Of a stretch of 64,000 nt of DNA, positions 34,260 through 45,712 are shown in pieces. How positions within the stretch are numbered: the first letter of the stretch is position 1; each line of letters opens with the position of its first letter. The notes under the pieces are model-generated. The model was not told the DNA's origin. It did not search any database and was given only the letters and a program-made list of their open reading frames with translations. Source of the stretch: Gordionus sp. m RMFG-2023 (taxonomy: Eukaryota; Nematomorpha; Gordioida; Chordodea; Parachordodidae); the NCBI RefSeq assembly GCF_954871325.1, contig NC_088776.1, forward strand, positions 27,514,508 through 27,578,507. Direction: 5' to 3'. The position numbers and the translations under genes were made by a program.

Positions 34260-34373
34260 GTTAACCATTAAGAGGTTAAAAAAGATAAAAATTATATAAA
34301 ATACTATAAGATCAAAAAAACAACAAATATCTTTATTCTTTTTTTGTAATTTATAATAAAAACGAGAAAATGT

Positions 34374-36092
34374 TTATATATTATGAAAATCCTTGAAACA
34401 TTTAATATGGAGTGCGATTTGACATGTTTGGCACATATATCTTGAGTGCGTATGGCAATATCTGCTTCGTCTTTTTCCATCTATAATTTTGGAAAAATAA
34501 TGTCCAGATGAATCAATAGGGTTTTCACACTGTAATGCAAACTGGCTGGCGTGACCTGTACTTGAATTTTTTTCAATTTTTACTGGCGTTCGAAGGAGGT
34601 AGTTAGTAACTTCTCGTCTAAATGCAAGCAAACTCTTCTTGTCATCTCGATTCACGAATTTCCAGATTTTCCATGAATTTACCAAAGCTACATCAATAAA
34701 ATTGGTGAATATTGGCCACCACCATTTTTTTCCTCTTATTTTTATTCTATATGTAGATATTAGATTATCACATAGATCAACTCCACCCATGTGTTTGTTA
34801 TAAGCAGTTACCATATTTGGCTGAGGAATTTTTATTTTAGAAGATATTTTCTTAGAATACCTTGAAACATTAGAAAGCAAAGAGATAGTGTGGCATGTCG
34901 ATGCAACGGTCACCACCGAATTATCATTCCAACGAACTACAAATATTTCGTTTAATTTTTCAAACCTATAATCATAATATCCTCTTTCTTTTTTTGCTAC
35001 AACCTTTATAGATTCAACTGGGCAATGCTCTATTCTATTGTCCCTCACAGTTCCAGTTGCAAAATATCCCATTTGTTTTAAGTATGACAAGAGTTTAAAT
35101 GATGTAAAGAAATTATCAAAATATATTTTATGATAATTTGGTTTTTGCAATGCCTTTAATAATTTTATGATTACATTTCCACCTAATCCATATTCATATT
35201 TATTTTCGCTTTTTCCTTGATATATATCAAATGAGAATACGTAACCGTCGGAAGAGGCCAATATCCAAGACTTGTATCCGAATCTAATTGGTTTTCCTTT
35301 TATGAACATTTTGCAAGAATGTCTTCCTCGATATGGTATCATCTGTTCATCTATTGATAAATGATGTTTAAAAATTCCGAATTGCTGAAATTTATTATTC
35401 AATATATTAATGTAAGGCCTAACTTTATAAAATCTATCATGTATATCTATTTTAGTATTGTCTGCCAAATGGATATTATATTTCAAATTTCGAAATTGTA
35501 ATTGGGTCATTGTATCCTGGATTATTGGAATAGAAATATCGCTGTCATTAGACCAGTACATTCTTTCTTGTGGGAGAGAATGATATCCAGTAAATAATAG
35601 AATTCCAATAAATCTCTGAATATCTTGGATGGTTATGCATATGTTAGGTCTATTCATTTGTTTAGCATAAATATTACTTTGTTCTACAATTAGGGAATAT
35701 AAGTCTTCGTCGAAAATTAAACAAAATATATCTGATGGACTTTTACCATGTAAATCATTTTCAAGTTTTATTACATCTTCCTTTTCTCCATTGAAAGGGC
35801 TTGAAGAATATATTGCATCCGTTTTTCTCCATTTTAAATTGTGAGAAATTCGAGAATAGCTTCTTGTAGAATATGGTTCTGGAAGGTCGTCATCAACTGA
35901 ATTATGAATCTCCAATTCTCCAGCTGTATCTGAAGGCAAAACTCCGACATTTGTTAAGTCATTTTCATCGAAATCTTCTTCATCACTAACTGCAGAGGGG
36001 TTTGGCGGAATTATAACCATATCTCTTTCTTCAATTGGTTCCTCTTCAAAAAGTTGAGCAAGCGCTTGTTCAATTGTTAGAAAACGTTTCAT
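34374..36092 (-). CDS. piggyBac-type transposase (DDE_Tnp_1_7 family)
   Basis: 572 residues, the usual size. It excises and reinserts DNA at TTAA without leaving a footprint. The N-terminus is acidic (residues 15-70). The core holds the three catalytic aspartates of the family: Asp248 in SIDEQMIPYRG, Asp326 in YFDNFFTSF and Asp439 in MGGVDLCDNL. The C-terminus (residues 522-565) is a cysteine-rich zinc-binding domain, C-x8-H, CHTH, CQTC, H-x2-C, needed by piggyBac for end recognition. ATG at 36092 fits the family start and there is no in-frame stop. The gene lies centrally in a TTAA-flanked element. A basic stretch (RIKIRGKKWWWP, residues 449-460) is typical. All known key residues are present, so activity is plausible but unproven; domestication is less likely because the ends are intact. 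Confidence 0.95.
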   Translation of the reverse strand: MKRFLTIEQALAQLFEEEPIEERDMVIIPPNPSAVSDEEDFDENDLTNVGVLPSDTAGELEIHNSVDDDLPEPYSTRSYSRISHNLKWRKTDAIYSSSPFNGEKEDVIKLENDLHGKSPSDIFCLIFDEDLYSLIVEQSNIYAKQMNRPNICITIQDIQRFIGILLFTGYHSLPQERMYWSNDSDISIPIIQDTMTQLQFRNLKYNIHLADNTKIDIHDRFYKVRPYINILNNKFQQFGIFKHHLSIDEQMIPYRGRHSCKMFIKGKPIRFGYKSWILASSDGYVFSFDIYQGKSENKYEYGLGGNVIIKLLKALQKPNYHKIYFDNFFTSFKLLSYLKQMGYFATGTVRDNRIEHCPVESIKVVAKKERGYYDYRFEKLNEIFVVRWNDNSVVTVASTCHTISLLSNVSRYSKKISSKIKIPQPNMVTAYNKHMGGVDLCDNLISTYRIKIRGKKWWWPIFTNFIDVALVNSWKIWKFVNRDDKKSLLAFRREVTNYLLRTPVKIEKNSSTGHASQFALQCENPIDSSGHYFSKIIDGKRRSRYCHTHSRYMCQTCQIALHIKCFKDFHNI

Positions 36093-36574
36093 TAAAAAAA
36101 TTTATTAAAAATTAAATATCTAGACAAATTATTTTCGTAGAATCTTGATTTTTTTATTAGTCATCTATTATTTTGATAATTTTGATTGAATTGACAAAAC
36201 AGGTGCATAATATTTTATATAAATAAAATAAAATCTTCAGAAAGGAAGAGGCTAAAAATAATTTTAAACTTTTGAATATTTATGAACCTAATAATTTCAT
36301 ATAATTTGATCGGGATAAAAAATTATAATAGGAACAATATATTATTCGATTTAATCTCAGGGGAAAAAAATTTTTTTAAATTATTTTCAAAAGGTCTTTT
36401 TTGGGTATAAAATTTTTTTTAAAAATTCTTAAGGGGCTCGAGCCACCCACCCCTCCCCTTCCCACCCTTAGTGACGGTAGTGGTTTTAAGTATAATATAA
36501 AAAATTATAATTCATTATGTTAAATTTCATTTGTTTGAATTTTTTTAAATAATATATACTGCTAGATGGTTAAC

Positions 36575-36932
36575 GGTGCATATATGCACCAGTCAACTTT
36601 ATGTGGTTACCTACTAAAATATTAATTATTTAAAAATTCAAAAATGATTGATAAATATTGATATATCTATAAAGAATATATACACACTAGTTTTCATCGA
36701 AATAATTTTATAATATGCTCGTGAGATCACTTAGAAAATTTTGCATTTTAGACCTCATAAATTCGCAAAGTTTGAGGGTTTCTTAGGGGCATAAAAAAAT
36801 ATTTTTTTCATATTTTTCTTTTCCAGTTTTGAAGTACAATGTCTGAACTATATAAAAATCTTTTTTATTATTTTTAAAAAAAAAACTACTATGTTAAAAT
36901 AAGGTATATAGGAGGTGGTGCATATATGCACC
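36575..36932. promoter_or_regulatory. Right-end pair of GGTGCATATATGCACC palindromes
   Basis: 36575-36590 is preceded by GGTTAAC, and 36917-36932 is followed by GTTAACC, so the two face each other across 326 bp. The 5' flank of the transposase gene (36093-36574) also holds a pyrimidine-poor AT region and could contain its promoter. Confidence 0.5.
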
Positions 36933-37667
36933 GTTAACCAGTAACGGGTTAAATGTAATCAATTATTTTATATTAAATTGCAGTTTTTTTCCTTCATTTA
37001 TTATTATGTTGAATATTTTTCTTAAATGCTTATGTTGATACTCACTTTTATAATGAATTTTTTAAAAATTTAAAATAATTTTTGTAATATGCAATATTCT
37101 ATTCTTTGCAATATTACATAATTATTTTATTAATAAGATAGATGATAAAGAAAAATCAATATAAATATTGGATCAGTATTGTAATCGGATAAGTATTTTA
37201 GTAATATCCAAAGGATCGGATCGTTAAAAAATTTGTGGATTGGCACAGCCCTAGAAATTTATTTAAATGTGAAAATTTGATTAAAAAATTAGAAATGCCT
37301 AAAGTATTGTTTATTCATAAATTTTTAGTAAATCTTGTCTTGATTAAAATTAATATAAAGTATGGTGGATTCAAAAAATATGATGGAGATTTTATTATAA
37401 ATAATATTTTAATTTTAGTTAAAAATTAATTTAAAAAAAAAATTTTTTATAAATTTTTAAAAGGGTCAAAGGATCGTTTATTAACAAAATGATCTCGATC
37501 ACGATCCTCATTTTAAGCGAAAATTATTAATCCGATAATTTGCCAAAATACGATCGAACGACGATCTAACAATCTGGCATTGATAACATCAATAAAATTT
37601 ATTTAAGCTGGGCAAAAATTAACCGACAGGGCTGGGAAAAAAATTATTAAAATATTTATTAGTGCTG

Positions 37668-38412
37668 TGCCGATATTAAATATCGAATTGGATCGGCATC
37701 GATATTTAGCGTTTTCTAAAAATATAGTAACCGGCCGATACCTGTAAAAATTCAATCCGATCTTTTTACTTTTTTTAAAAATTTTATGTATATTTATTTT
37801 ACATTAATAATATTTTTTAAATAATTTTTTTAAACAATGCAAATGCACAACACACCTTAAATTTTATTTATTTTTTTAAATAGATTTACAGTATTTTTAA
37901 AGTTTTTATAAAAATAGAAAGTAACACCCAAAGTTTCATTTATATTAAATCTTTTTAAATAATAACGCCAATTTTGTTATATAAACTTTTAATAAAAGAA
38001 TTTTTATAAATATAGTATCTGATAGACAAAGATAATTTTGCAAAATGCGTTGTCTGTGAAATCATCGGAGTCTATCTTCAGTACAGCAGGGGATATAGAT
38101 AGTCCATATCATAGAAGCTTATTGCCAGAAAATCTAGAAGCTCTCATATTTATTAAAAAATTCTAATATATAATTTTATATATTAAATATTACAATTTTA
38201 TAATTCATACCAACATAAAATGGATATATTATTAAATATTTTTTTTTAAATTAGTTAATTGTAGAATAAAAGATTAAATTAAATGCCTAATTCTATTTTT
38301 TGCATAAAAGATATTGATTTCTTAATTACAATTGGTTCAATGGAGGGTAGTGAAAAATCAATATAAATATCGGATCGGATTGGTGAAAAATATGTGGATT
38401 GGCACAGACTTA
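37668..38412. mobile_element. hAT-like MITE (CTGTGCCRAT ends)
   Basis: The left end reads GTGCTGTGCCGATATT; the right end, reverse complemented, reads GTCTGTGCCAATCCACAT. Subterminal GGATCGGCATCG / CGGATCGGATTGG blocks are shared with 37190-37240 and 40915. Internal sequence is AT-rich with no ORF. Confidence 0.5.
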
Positions 38413-39348
38413 ATATTTATATATTCTATGACAAATCAACAAAAAAAACGATTTTAAAATTTGTATAAGAGTTTGTACATATTATAACAAAGAAAAAAAT
38501 TAAATTTTAGCCCTCAGCTCAAAACATCTTTTAGAATGATCCTCCAAATGACAAAAAAATTAGGCTTTGTACAAAATGCACTCCTTTTAATTATAGATAT
38601 CTTTGGATATAATTGAGCTAGAAGAGTCATTAATATTTTTATATAGCATAATGATAGAACTTTAAAATTATATAATTTTAAATATTGTCAAAAAATTTTA
38701 AATAGCAAATAGAAAACCGGAGATGGTTATAAAATCAAATCGGCATTTTTTTTTCTCTTAAATCATATATAAGGTGAATTCTATATTTAATCAACCAAGG
38801 TTTCAACCCGACCCAATTTTTTGAAATATTGTATATTGGTAGTTAACTAAAATAAAAATTACTTCCTTACATCACTTGATATTGACATTCGGAGGCCAAT
38901 TTGTCTAAGCGACTGTGTTTAAAATCTATAACCGTCAATTCATAAAGTATAAATATATTTTTTTAGAATTCCTCTTTCATATCTTTTTTTAAAATTATTT
39001 CTTCCTTCTGTTTCCTTCTCTTTGTCCCCCTAAAATCCATCTCCCACTTTCACGTAACGGGAGTGAATAGCAATGCCGACTAACGGGAGCTCTTATGTTC
39101 AGATAATGCGAGTAGTTAATTTGTAATGAGTCACAGATTTTCAGTGTAAATAAAACCGAAAATATTGCACGAGATTTTTTTTACCCCATATCTCGGATCA
39201 AAATTCATTTTTGTTGTCCTGTATGTACAATATAAAAACACTCAAGTCGGATATCCTGACTAAACCGAAGCATCTGGCAGCCATAATATCTATCATTTTT
39301 TCATAATGGTTTATATTATAATTTTTAGATATAGGTAATTTATATTCT
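38413..39348. other. Non-coding, with a pyrimidine-rich, GC-richer patch
   Basis: 38985-39170 is less AT-rich than its surroundings: a pyrimidine tract (TTTCCTTCTCTTTGTCCCCC) followed by CACGTAACGGGAGTG and GACTAACGGGAGCTC, which share AACGGGAG. It could be a promoter or 5' UTR region of the LIM gene downstream, but nothing proves it. Confidence 0.3.
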
Positions 39349-39573
39349 ACAGTGTTGTGTTGATTTAAGGAAACATATTGACGATTAAATTAAAACCCAT
39401 CCCATATAAAAATATTTTGTTTGCAAAAATAATTAAAATATAGACAATGCATTATCGAAAATTCTTTTATTCTTCCTTGTGTTATTTTAATTATTTTTGC
39501 AAACAAAATATTTTTATATGGATGAGTTTTAATTTAATCGTCAACACGTTTCATTAAATCATCACAACACTGT
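39349..39573. repeat. Palindromic MITE with about 90-bp arms
   Basis: ACAGTGTTGTGTTGATTTAA...AAAATATTTTGTTTGCAAAA on the left is mirrored at 39484-39573. One arm-like fragment of the same family occurs at 55160-55235 (GTTGACGATTAAATAAAAACC). Confidence 0.8.
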
Positions 39574-39667
39574 ATTATAAAAATACTAACTGATAGCCCT
39601 CAAGAATAATGGGGAATCAGAACTTTCTCCTTTATTCGATATAATGGATGTATAATAAATTTAACCT

Positions 39668-40090
39668 TTATTTAGATAAAGGGTTATTCTAAAATTTTCC
39701 AATATTTTTATAAAATATGTTAATGAAGCATATATTTAGTAATTTTAATTTATGTGCACAATAAAAAAAACCTTGTAAACTAAATTTTTAATCATTTGTA
39801 TTTATAATTTATAATCTGAAAATTATATTCTGGTGCTTATTTTTGATTTAACATTGCCCCACAAAACTCATCTAAAATAAGTTATGCAAAACTCAAGCAC
39901 ATCTAAAATAAGTTATGCAAAACTCATCTAGCAAGAATATATTTTTTAGATTATAAATTACAAATACAAATGATTAAAAATTTAGTTTACAAGATTTTTT
40001 TTATTGTGCACATAAAAATTATTAAATTATGCTTCATTAACATATTTTATCAAAACAATGGAAAATTTTAGAATAATCCTTAATCTAAAT
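39668..40090. repeat. Inverted repeat with about 160-bp arms
   Basis: The left arm 39668-39833 mirrors 39935-40090 (AATGAAGCATA, GTGCACA and TTTGTATTTATAAT blocks). The spacer holds a tandem repeat, CATCTAAAATAAGTTATGCA twice (39870-39920). The flank AGCCCTCAAGAATAATGGGG (39595-39614) is the same terminus as at 47045 and 48425, so this is part of that repeat family. Confidence 0.7.
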
Positions 40091-40887
40091 AGATAAATTT
40101 CTGAATCACACCTCATAAAATATGAAATTTCTTTCATACATCTACAGAAAAAATCTGTTTTCTAAGGTACATCCGGTTTTAAATATTAATCAGATTTCTG
40201 TCATATTTATTTATATGCTATGTGAACTATGCTATTGCTCTACTTAATTATTTATCGACATTGAAAATAAATAATTACTTTTTGTCAATAATGTACCATT
40301 TTTCCTCTCTTTTAACGTCAATATCTTAGCGGATAAGCACTGTTGGGAAAATTTCATTTTTTCTTAGTTATACTATATATTACCAATATACAAAATTTAA
40401 AATTCTGAAGGGGTCTGGTTTCTTTCTTTCTGTTTATATGGGGATTAATGTTCCTCGGGGCCGCTTGCATGTTCCTTTTAAAGAAAGATAGAAGAGAATT
40501 ACCTTTTTTTGTTAATATGATATGGAATTCAAATGTGCAAATATTTTAATTATTCTATGTAAATATTTGATATTAATCACTAATTTTAATATAAGTCAAA
40601 AGCTATCAAATATTTTATGTTTAATATTTAAAAGAATAGTTATTTAAGATATGTAATGTAAAAGTATTTTTTTTGGTCGAAGGGGGGTTTTGATTAATTT
40701 ATTTGATGAATTGAATTTCTTTCCTCATTAAAATAACTACAAAATTCAATCAATTTTTGCGTATAGATTTATTGAAGACAGAATTTAATTTTATAAAACT
40801 TTTTTATTTTTATATACTGTAAATTTAATAATTTTCTCAATATGAATAAAATTTAACTTTAATTTAATATTGTACTAAGGCATAAAA

Positions 40888-41590
40888 ACTAGGGCACTGC
40901 TGATCCATAAATTTTTCACCGATCCGATATTTCCCCTTATTAGAAAAAGTGATCCAATACCTATACGTTATTTATATTGATTTTTATTTACCATATCTTT
41001 GAGTAAATGTCATAAAAATTTAAATATTTTCTATAAAAAAAACCAACTAACTTTCACGAATAATTAAGTGTAATTTGTTTTTTTAATTCACCATAAGTTA
41101 ATAATCTCATTTAAAATATTTGCATGTTTATGGGTAAATGTAGTGTTGCTAAAAACTCCATTTGGCCGATTTTTAAATAGGGTCAAATCAAGATTTTAGC
41201 CAAAATATTATTACCTAAGCCTCGAAATTTCGCCAATATAAGTCAAACTCTTCTTATGTAAGCAAAATAAATAAGCTTTAGCAATTGACTTTTGGCCAAA
41301 ATCTTAAGTTAATCGTTTTTAAAAATTTGCTAAATCGAGCCGTTTAACAAAACGCTAAAATGTGACTGTTAGATATTTTAAAATCGTTTTCTTATTAAAA
41401 TAGTAATTCTTAACTATTTTTTTAAATATTACATACAACAAATAAATTGTATTTTACTTCCTTTTATTAATTTATTATTAAAGTTATTTATATATAATAA
41501 AATATATATATATATATACATCATAAAATAACCCAAAACGATAGATATCATTGCCGATCCTTTATTTAATATGGTACAGCCATGTTGTAT
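40888..41590. mobile_element. hAT-like MITE carrying a nested palindromic MITE
   Basis: Left end CTAGGGCACTGCTGATCCAT at 40889; right side TGCCGATCC...GGTACAGCC near 41550-41583, in opposite sense. The 41141-41356 MITE lies inside. Ends are worn and no duplication was found. Confidence 0.4.
41141..41356. repeat. Palindromic MITE, copy 2 of 3
   Basis: TAGTGTTGCTAAAAACTCC at the left is mirrored by GCCGTTTAACAAAACGCTA at the right. The interior CCTAAGCCTCGAAATTTCGCC matches copy 3 (CCTAAGCCTCGAGATTTTGC). Confidence 0.65.
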
Positions 41591-41930
41591 TTTTATATAA
41601 TATATTTATCTATCATAAATGAAATATTTGTATTTTCTCTATATGGTCAAAAAGTGAGGGCAATGCAAAGTCAGAAAAAGTTGATTTTGAGTGAGACCGG
41701 GGAAAGAATATAACGGGTCCTAGCGTGATAAAAAATATAACCCTCTTTAAAAAAGCATGACGGGACCATCTTCATTATTATTAAATTTTTGATCATAATC
41801 TTGGATTTTAATTTAATCTCAGAACATGAACAAATCATCATTAACAAGAAATATATTTTTTAATGTATTCGGTTTATTGATGAATTCTGTTATTTATATA
41901 GTGTTTTTGATTCCACTCCCCAATATTATA

Positions 41931-42029
41931 AATAGTTGTTTATTTTGTTCAAATAAATATTTAAATAGTTGTTTATTTTGTTCAAATATATATTTAAATA
42001 GTTGTTTATTTTGTTCAAATATATATTTC
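41931..42029 (+). repeat. 33-bp tandem repeat, three units
   Basis: AATAGTTGTTTATTTTGTTC plus AAATATATATTTA, three times in a row. It gives rise to repetitive ORFs on both strands that are not genes. Confidence 0.9.
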
Positions 42030-42215
42030 GGGTTAGGCCTTGTATTTGAAAAACTGGACCGAACCGGGCCTGGATATTTAAAACCGGACCGGGCCAGACA
42101 ACCTTTATAAATAAATTGGAATCGAGCCGGAAACAAATTGGGCTGGATTAGGTGAAAACTAAATTCCAACCGGACCGGGCATGAAAATTTTGCCATTTGT
42201 AGACCTCTAATTCAA
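42030..42215. repeat. GC-rich transposon terminus (GGACCGGGC family)
   Basis: Repeated GGACCGAACCGGGCC, GGACCGGGCC and GACCGGGC, ending TTTGTAGACCTCTAATTC. Related termini: 43788-43990 (AGGCCCGGCC ... TAGGTCTCTGA), 47520-47610 and 58996-59360. All end in a worn AGAGGTCTRCAAA motif. Confidence 0.5.
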
Positions 42216-43421
42216 ATACACTTAATAATTATGTTTCCCATTGAATAGGATTTTTAACCCCATATACATGTACATATTTCAATATTATTAGCAAGAAGTT
42301 TTTTCTTCATGCAATATAAATGTTTATGCTTTTTTTTATTATACAGATTCAAAATAAAAATTAATTTGCTTTGCACCAAAAACAGTTTTACCATATTTTT
42401 TAAATGAATGAACATTTAATGTCATACAAACGTTATTTATACTATAATTATGATATTTAAAAATACCCATTTATTATAGTTTTGTTAATAATAATAAGTC
42501 ATTTTTAAATGATTGCCGCCTACCACTACAGCATCATGCTTAATAACAAATATTAAATAAATAAAATTTAAACAAAATCATCTTATTTTTATTGTTAATA
42601 TTTATCGATTTTTTGGTAATTCTTCAAAAAATGTAATTATAAGTCAGTCTTCGATTCTCTTCCATAACTTTCGATATTTAAATAATATATACATTCCTTT
42701 ATAAATAACTTTTTCTAAAATGACCTGTCTATTTTTCAAACTTAACCCTTTGACAACTTTTTTTATTTACGATATTAATATTGGAGGATAATAAAACTAG
42801 CAGTAGAATGTTAGTTGATTTATTATAAGCTCTGCCTCATCTCTTTAAATTATGGTGATGCCATGCGATGATTAACAAAAATACATTTCATTTTTTAATC
42901 TCCTTATTAATCTTATGCGTTTAAAATAATTTTAAAATATATTGATTAGATGAATTCCGATCTTTCCAATACATTATATTTATTAAAATTAGGTTTTTTT
43001 TTATCTATAATTATTTTCTAATCAAAAAAAACTATCAAATTTTTATAATAATTTAATTTAAAAAAGGTTGTGTTATAATCCCAATAATGAGACGTTGCAC
43101 TTTTATTTTATTTTTAGTTTATATTTCTATTATAAATTGTATTTAATATTTTGATTATATAATATCTGATTGAAGCGAAAAGGTTTATAAAAATTTATTA
43201 GATAATCTTCTGTATTTATTTTTATCTAAACCTGCCTACTTAGAGCACTTGAGCCACTCAAATTTTTTTAAAATCTTAGTCTAATTATATTTATAGATAG
43301 ATAGATGATATGAATAAGCGGACGATTTAGATATTTGCCACAGGTCTGACATTAGGCGAGTGTACTATTAATACATGTAATGTATATTATAAATATTATA
43401 TTTCTTTAAAATAAATTTTAG

Positions 43422-43517
43422 CAAAATTGAAATGCGCCAAATGTTCAAAGACTTGCAAGGGACACGTTCTCAAAGTCGATGATAAATATTACCATAAACT
43501 GTGCTTCGAGTGTATAG
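43422..43517 (+). CDS. LIM-domain exon of an ABLIM/UNC-115-like gene (first zinc finger)
   Basis: 96-bp exon between acceptor TTTTAG and donor GTAGGT. It reads KLKCAKCSKTCKGHVLKVDD and then KYYHKLCFECI: Cys-x2-Cys, His-x2-Cys and Cys, the first zinc-binding half of a LIM domain. The spacing and the CKG-VL-V---YYH-C pattern match LIM1 of actin-binding LIM proteins (ABLIM in vertebrates, Unc-115 in fly), cytoskeletal adaptors that bind actin through a villin headpiece. The exon ends in phase 1 and joins the exon at 61598 in phase, giving GAA and then CSAPLKEIN. Upstream exons lie outside the window or are unrecognised. Confidence 0.85.
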
Positions 43518-43787
43518 GTAGGTAATTATTATAAATGTTTTATTTCTGTTTCTTGAATTAAGAAGAGGTATCTAGACCAGCGGCTTTTACCAAGTATGAG
43601 GGGATAGACGCAGAATTCAGAAAATTTTAAGGATTAAAGTACAATATCTTGGTAAAATTTAAGTGGGTTAACTTTTTTTGAATTATTGAACACTCTTCTT
43701 CAGGGGAGTAATTTTGACATTTATAATGTTAAATATTTACTATTTATTTTTTACATTTAAATATGGAATAGAATTTATTTTATATTT

Positions 43788-43990
43788 ATCAGAAACCTGC
43801 AGGCCCGGCCCTGAAAATTTTAAAACCAAATATTTTAAATCGCCATTATTACTATAAAAATTAAAAACAAATATAATATATTTATAAAAATTCTGGCCTG
43901 CTCGAGCCTGAAAACATAAAACCTGGAAAAATTTTTTCCAAAAAAAAATCCGGGTCGGGCCGTGCAATTGGTATTTCTATAGGTCTCTGA
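43788..43990. repeat. GC-rich transposon terminus, second copy
   Basis: CAGGCCCGGCCCTGAAAA at the left and GGGTCGGGCCGTGCAATTGG near 43950, ending TATAGGTCTCTGA. Same family as 42030-42215. The minus-strand ORF here is repeat sequence. Confidence 0.5.
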
Positions 43991-44213
43991 TATTGGCAAT
44001 TAATCTACTTGGTAATAAATAATATATAAATATTTTTTTGCAATACGTTTTTAAATTTTGTTATTAAGAAATAAAATTTATCATTCTATCATATTTTCTT
44101 GATGTTCTTTATTTATCAAATTTTAATCGTACAGTTATAAATAGTTTAAATTATAGTCACTATGTTTTAATGAAGTAAATATTGTACTATCTTATCTTCT
44201 TGCATAGTTATTA

Positions 44214-45240
44214 AGTGCTACTTTTGAAAGTAGGGCGCTAACGCTACTTGGAAAAAAGTGTGCTATTAGCTACTTTTTATGCTACCTTATAAAAAAAAAT
44301 GTTTAATAAAAAATCGCCCAACAGTAGCACTTGCGGGCAATGCGATTAATTATATAAACTTTTTTACAAGAAAAATTTCAAAAATGTTAATTTGATTATT
44401 ATAACCCATCAAGATTGATTTATTAGCTAATGTATCTTTAGATTAATTAACTTTATTTAGCTGCTCTTTGTATTAATTAACTTTATTTAGCTGCTCTTTG
44501 TATTAGAACAGAATATAAATACTTACTTCATCAATCCCAACAATCTGCTGTCGTGATGATATATGAGACATAAATCTAATATTAAAGATTCTTGAAAATT
44601 ATCCAAAATTCTTGCCATCAGATTGCCACCAAGGAAATTGGCTGAACTGTATCAATTATAAAATTAATTATGACTATTAAATTTTTGAAAGGACTGGTTC
44701 TGATGTTATAGGATTGATTAGTTTGAATTAAATTTGATTTATTGCACATTTCCTCTTCTAATACATCAAAATTATCGAAATATTTTCTAATCTCTGAAAT
44801 TTTAGGTATGGGTATTCTAAAATTAAAATAGTAGATAATCATTATATTAAAATTTGTGAATGAAAACTTTAAATGTTTTTTATACTTCTTCATTTTATAC
44901 ATCTTAATTTAAATCCTATATTAATTTTTATTAAGATGAAAATATTTTGCAAATTTGGGGAAGGATAAATCCAGAATATCATTTTATAGGGAAATTTCGT
45001 TATTATCATCTGTTTCAAAATTCTTTTTCACGTTTAATCTCTATTAGCGGTAAAGCAAATTTTGAATTATAATATTCAATTAAAATTAAAGGCTATAAAA
45101 TTAAAATTTATAAATAAATTTATTATTTTTTTATAGAAATTTTTAAAGTAGCGACATAACATGCTCCTTATCTACTCTAAAAAGGAATGCACTACTGCTC
45201 TCGCTATTTTTTTAAAGTAGTATGCTCTTGTTGGGAGGGG
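44214..45240 (-). pseudogene. Possible hAT element with transposase remnant
   Basis: Ends built on AAGTGCTACTTTTGAAAGTAG (44215) and, near 45145-45235, AAAGTAGCGACATAAC...AAAGTAGTATGCTC, in opposite sense. Minus-strand 44902-44618 ends NFIIDTVQPISLV, then a frame change into GNLMARILDNFQESLILD. The (D)-QPISLV block followed by a helical stretch resembles the middle of BED-type hAT transposases. The zinc finger and the dimerisation domain are not visible. Assignment is tentative. Confidence 0.35.
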
Positions 45241-45623
45241 GCGAAATCAGTGGCTTAGGGAAATATAGAAGATGCTAATCTGTGGTGTGAAATATTTTTA
45301 GCTTATTTCGAGAACCAATTTTACTTTGACAGATAAAATTTATATTATAATCGAAAATATAGATATTTAGAGGATCATGACCAGAAATAATGAGCTTTCT
45401 TTTTTTATTTCATAATTAGAAATGTCTTAATTTTTTATTCAAATTGTGGTCTAGTTGTCTAGATCAATAATTAGATTTTATTATTATGATAGAATAAACA
45501 TGATGATATTTTGATCTATTCATTCTTTTACTTTTCATATTCAAAATACATTCATTCATTATTATATTATACTTAAAACTTTTCATATCGGGAAAATAAC
45601 AATAACTCTAATTTATTTAATTA

Positions 45624-45712
45624 TGTTTTTTAACTTACTTATCAATGTATCCAAAGAAAACCATTATGTTTTTTTAGCTTACGTATCAATGTATCCAAAG
45701 AAAACCATTAAC
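45624..45712 (+). repeat. 44-bp tandem duplication
   Basis: Two units sharing TATCAATGTATCCAAAGAAA and ACCATTA. A smaller one (TTAATTAACTTTATTTAGCT twice) lies at 44443-44503. The ORF spanning 45623-45925 is probably chance. Confidence 0.75.

Larger units (their letters stand above)
34113..36948 (-). mobile_element. piggyBac transposon with an intact transposase
   Basis: TTAA duplications at 34109-34112 and 36949-36952 flank inverted ends CCCATTAATGG and CCAGTAACGGG (9 of 11 paired). TTAA target and CCC start are the piggyBac rule. One ORF lies inside. Subterminal palindromes GGTGCATATATGCACC stand at 34244, 36575 and 36917, each next to GTTAAC. Length 2,836 bp is normal. It is the only element in the window whose gene is unbroken, so it may be recent or active. 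Confidence 0.93.
33531..37252. mobile_element. Possible hAT-like element disrupted by piggyBac
   Basis: CTAGGACTGTGCTGATATTT at 33526-33545 and the complement of GATTGGCACAGCCCTAG at 37236-37252 form inverted ends. The same CTGTGCCRAT ends occur at 37668 and 38400 and resemble 40890. The piggyBac element sits between them. No matching 8-bp duplication was found, so the pairing of the two ends is inferred. Confidence 0.4.

Noticed and set aside
41826..42196. ORFs with NSCLFCSNIY or NKQLFKYIFEQ repeats
   Set aside because: Both strands simply translate the 33-bp tandem repeat and the adjoining GC-rich terminus.
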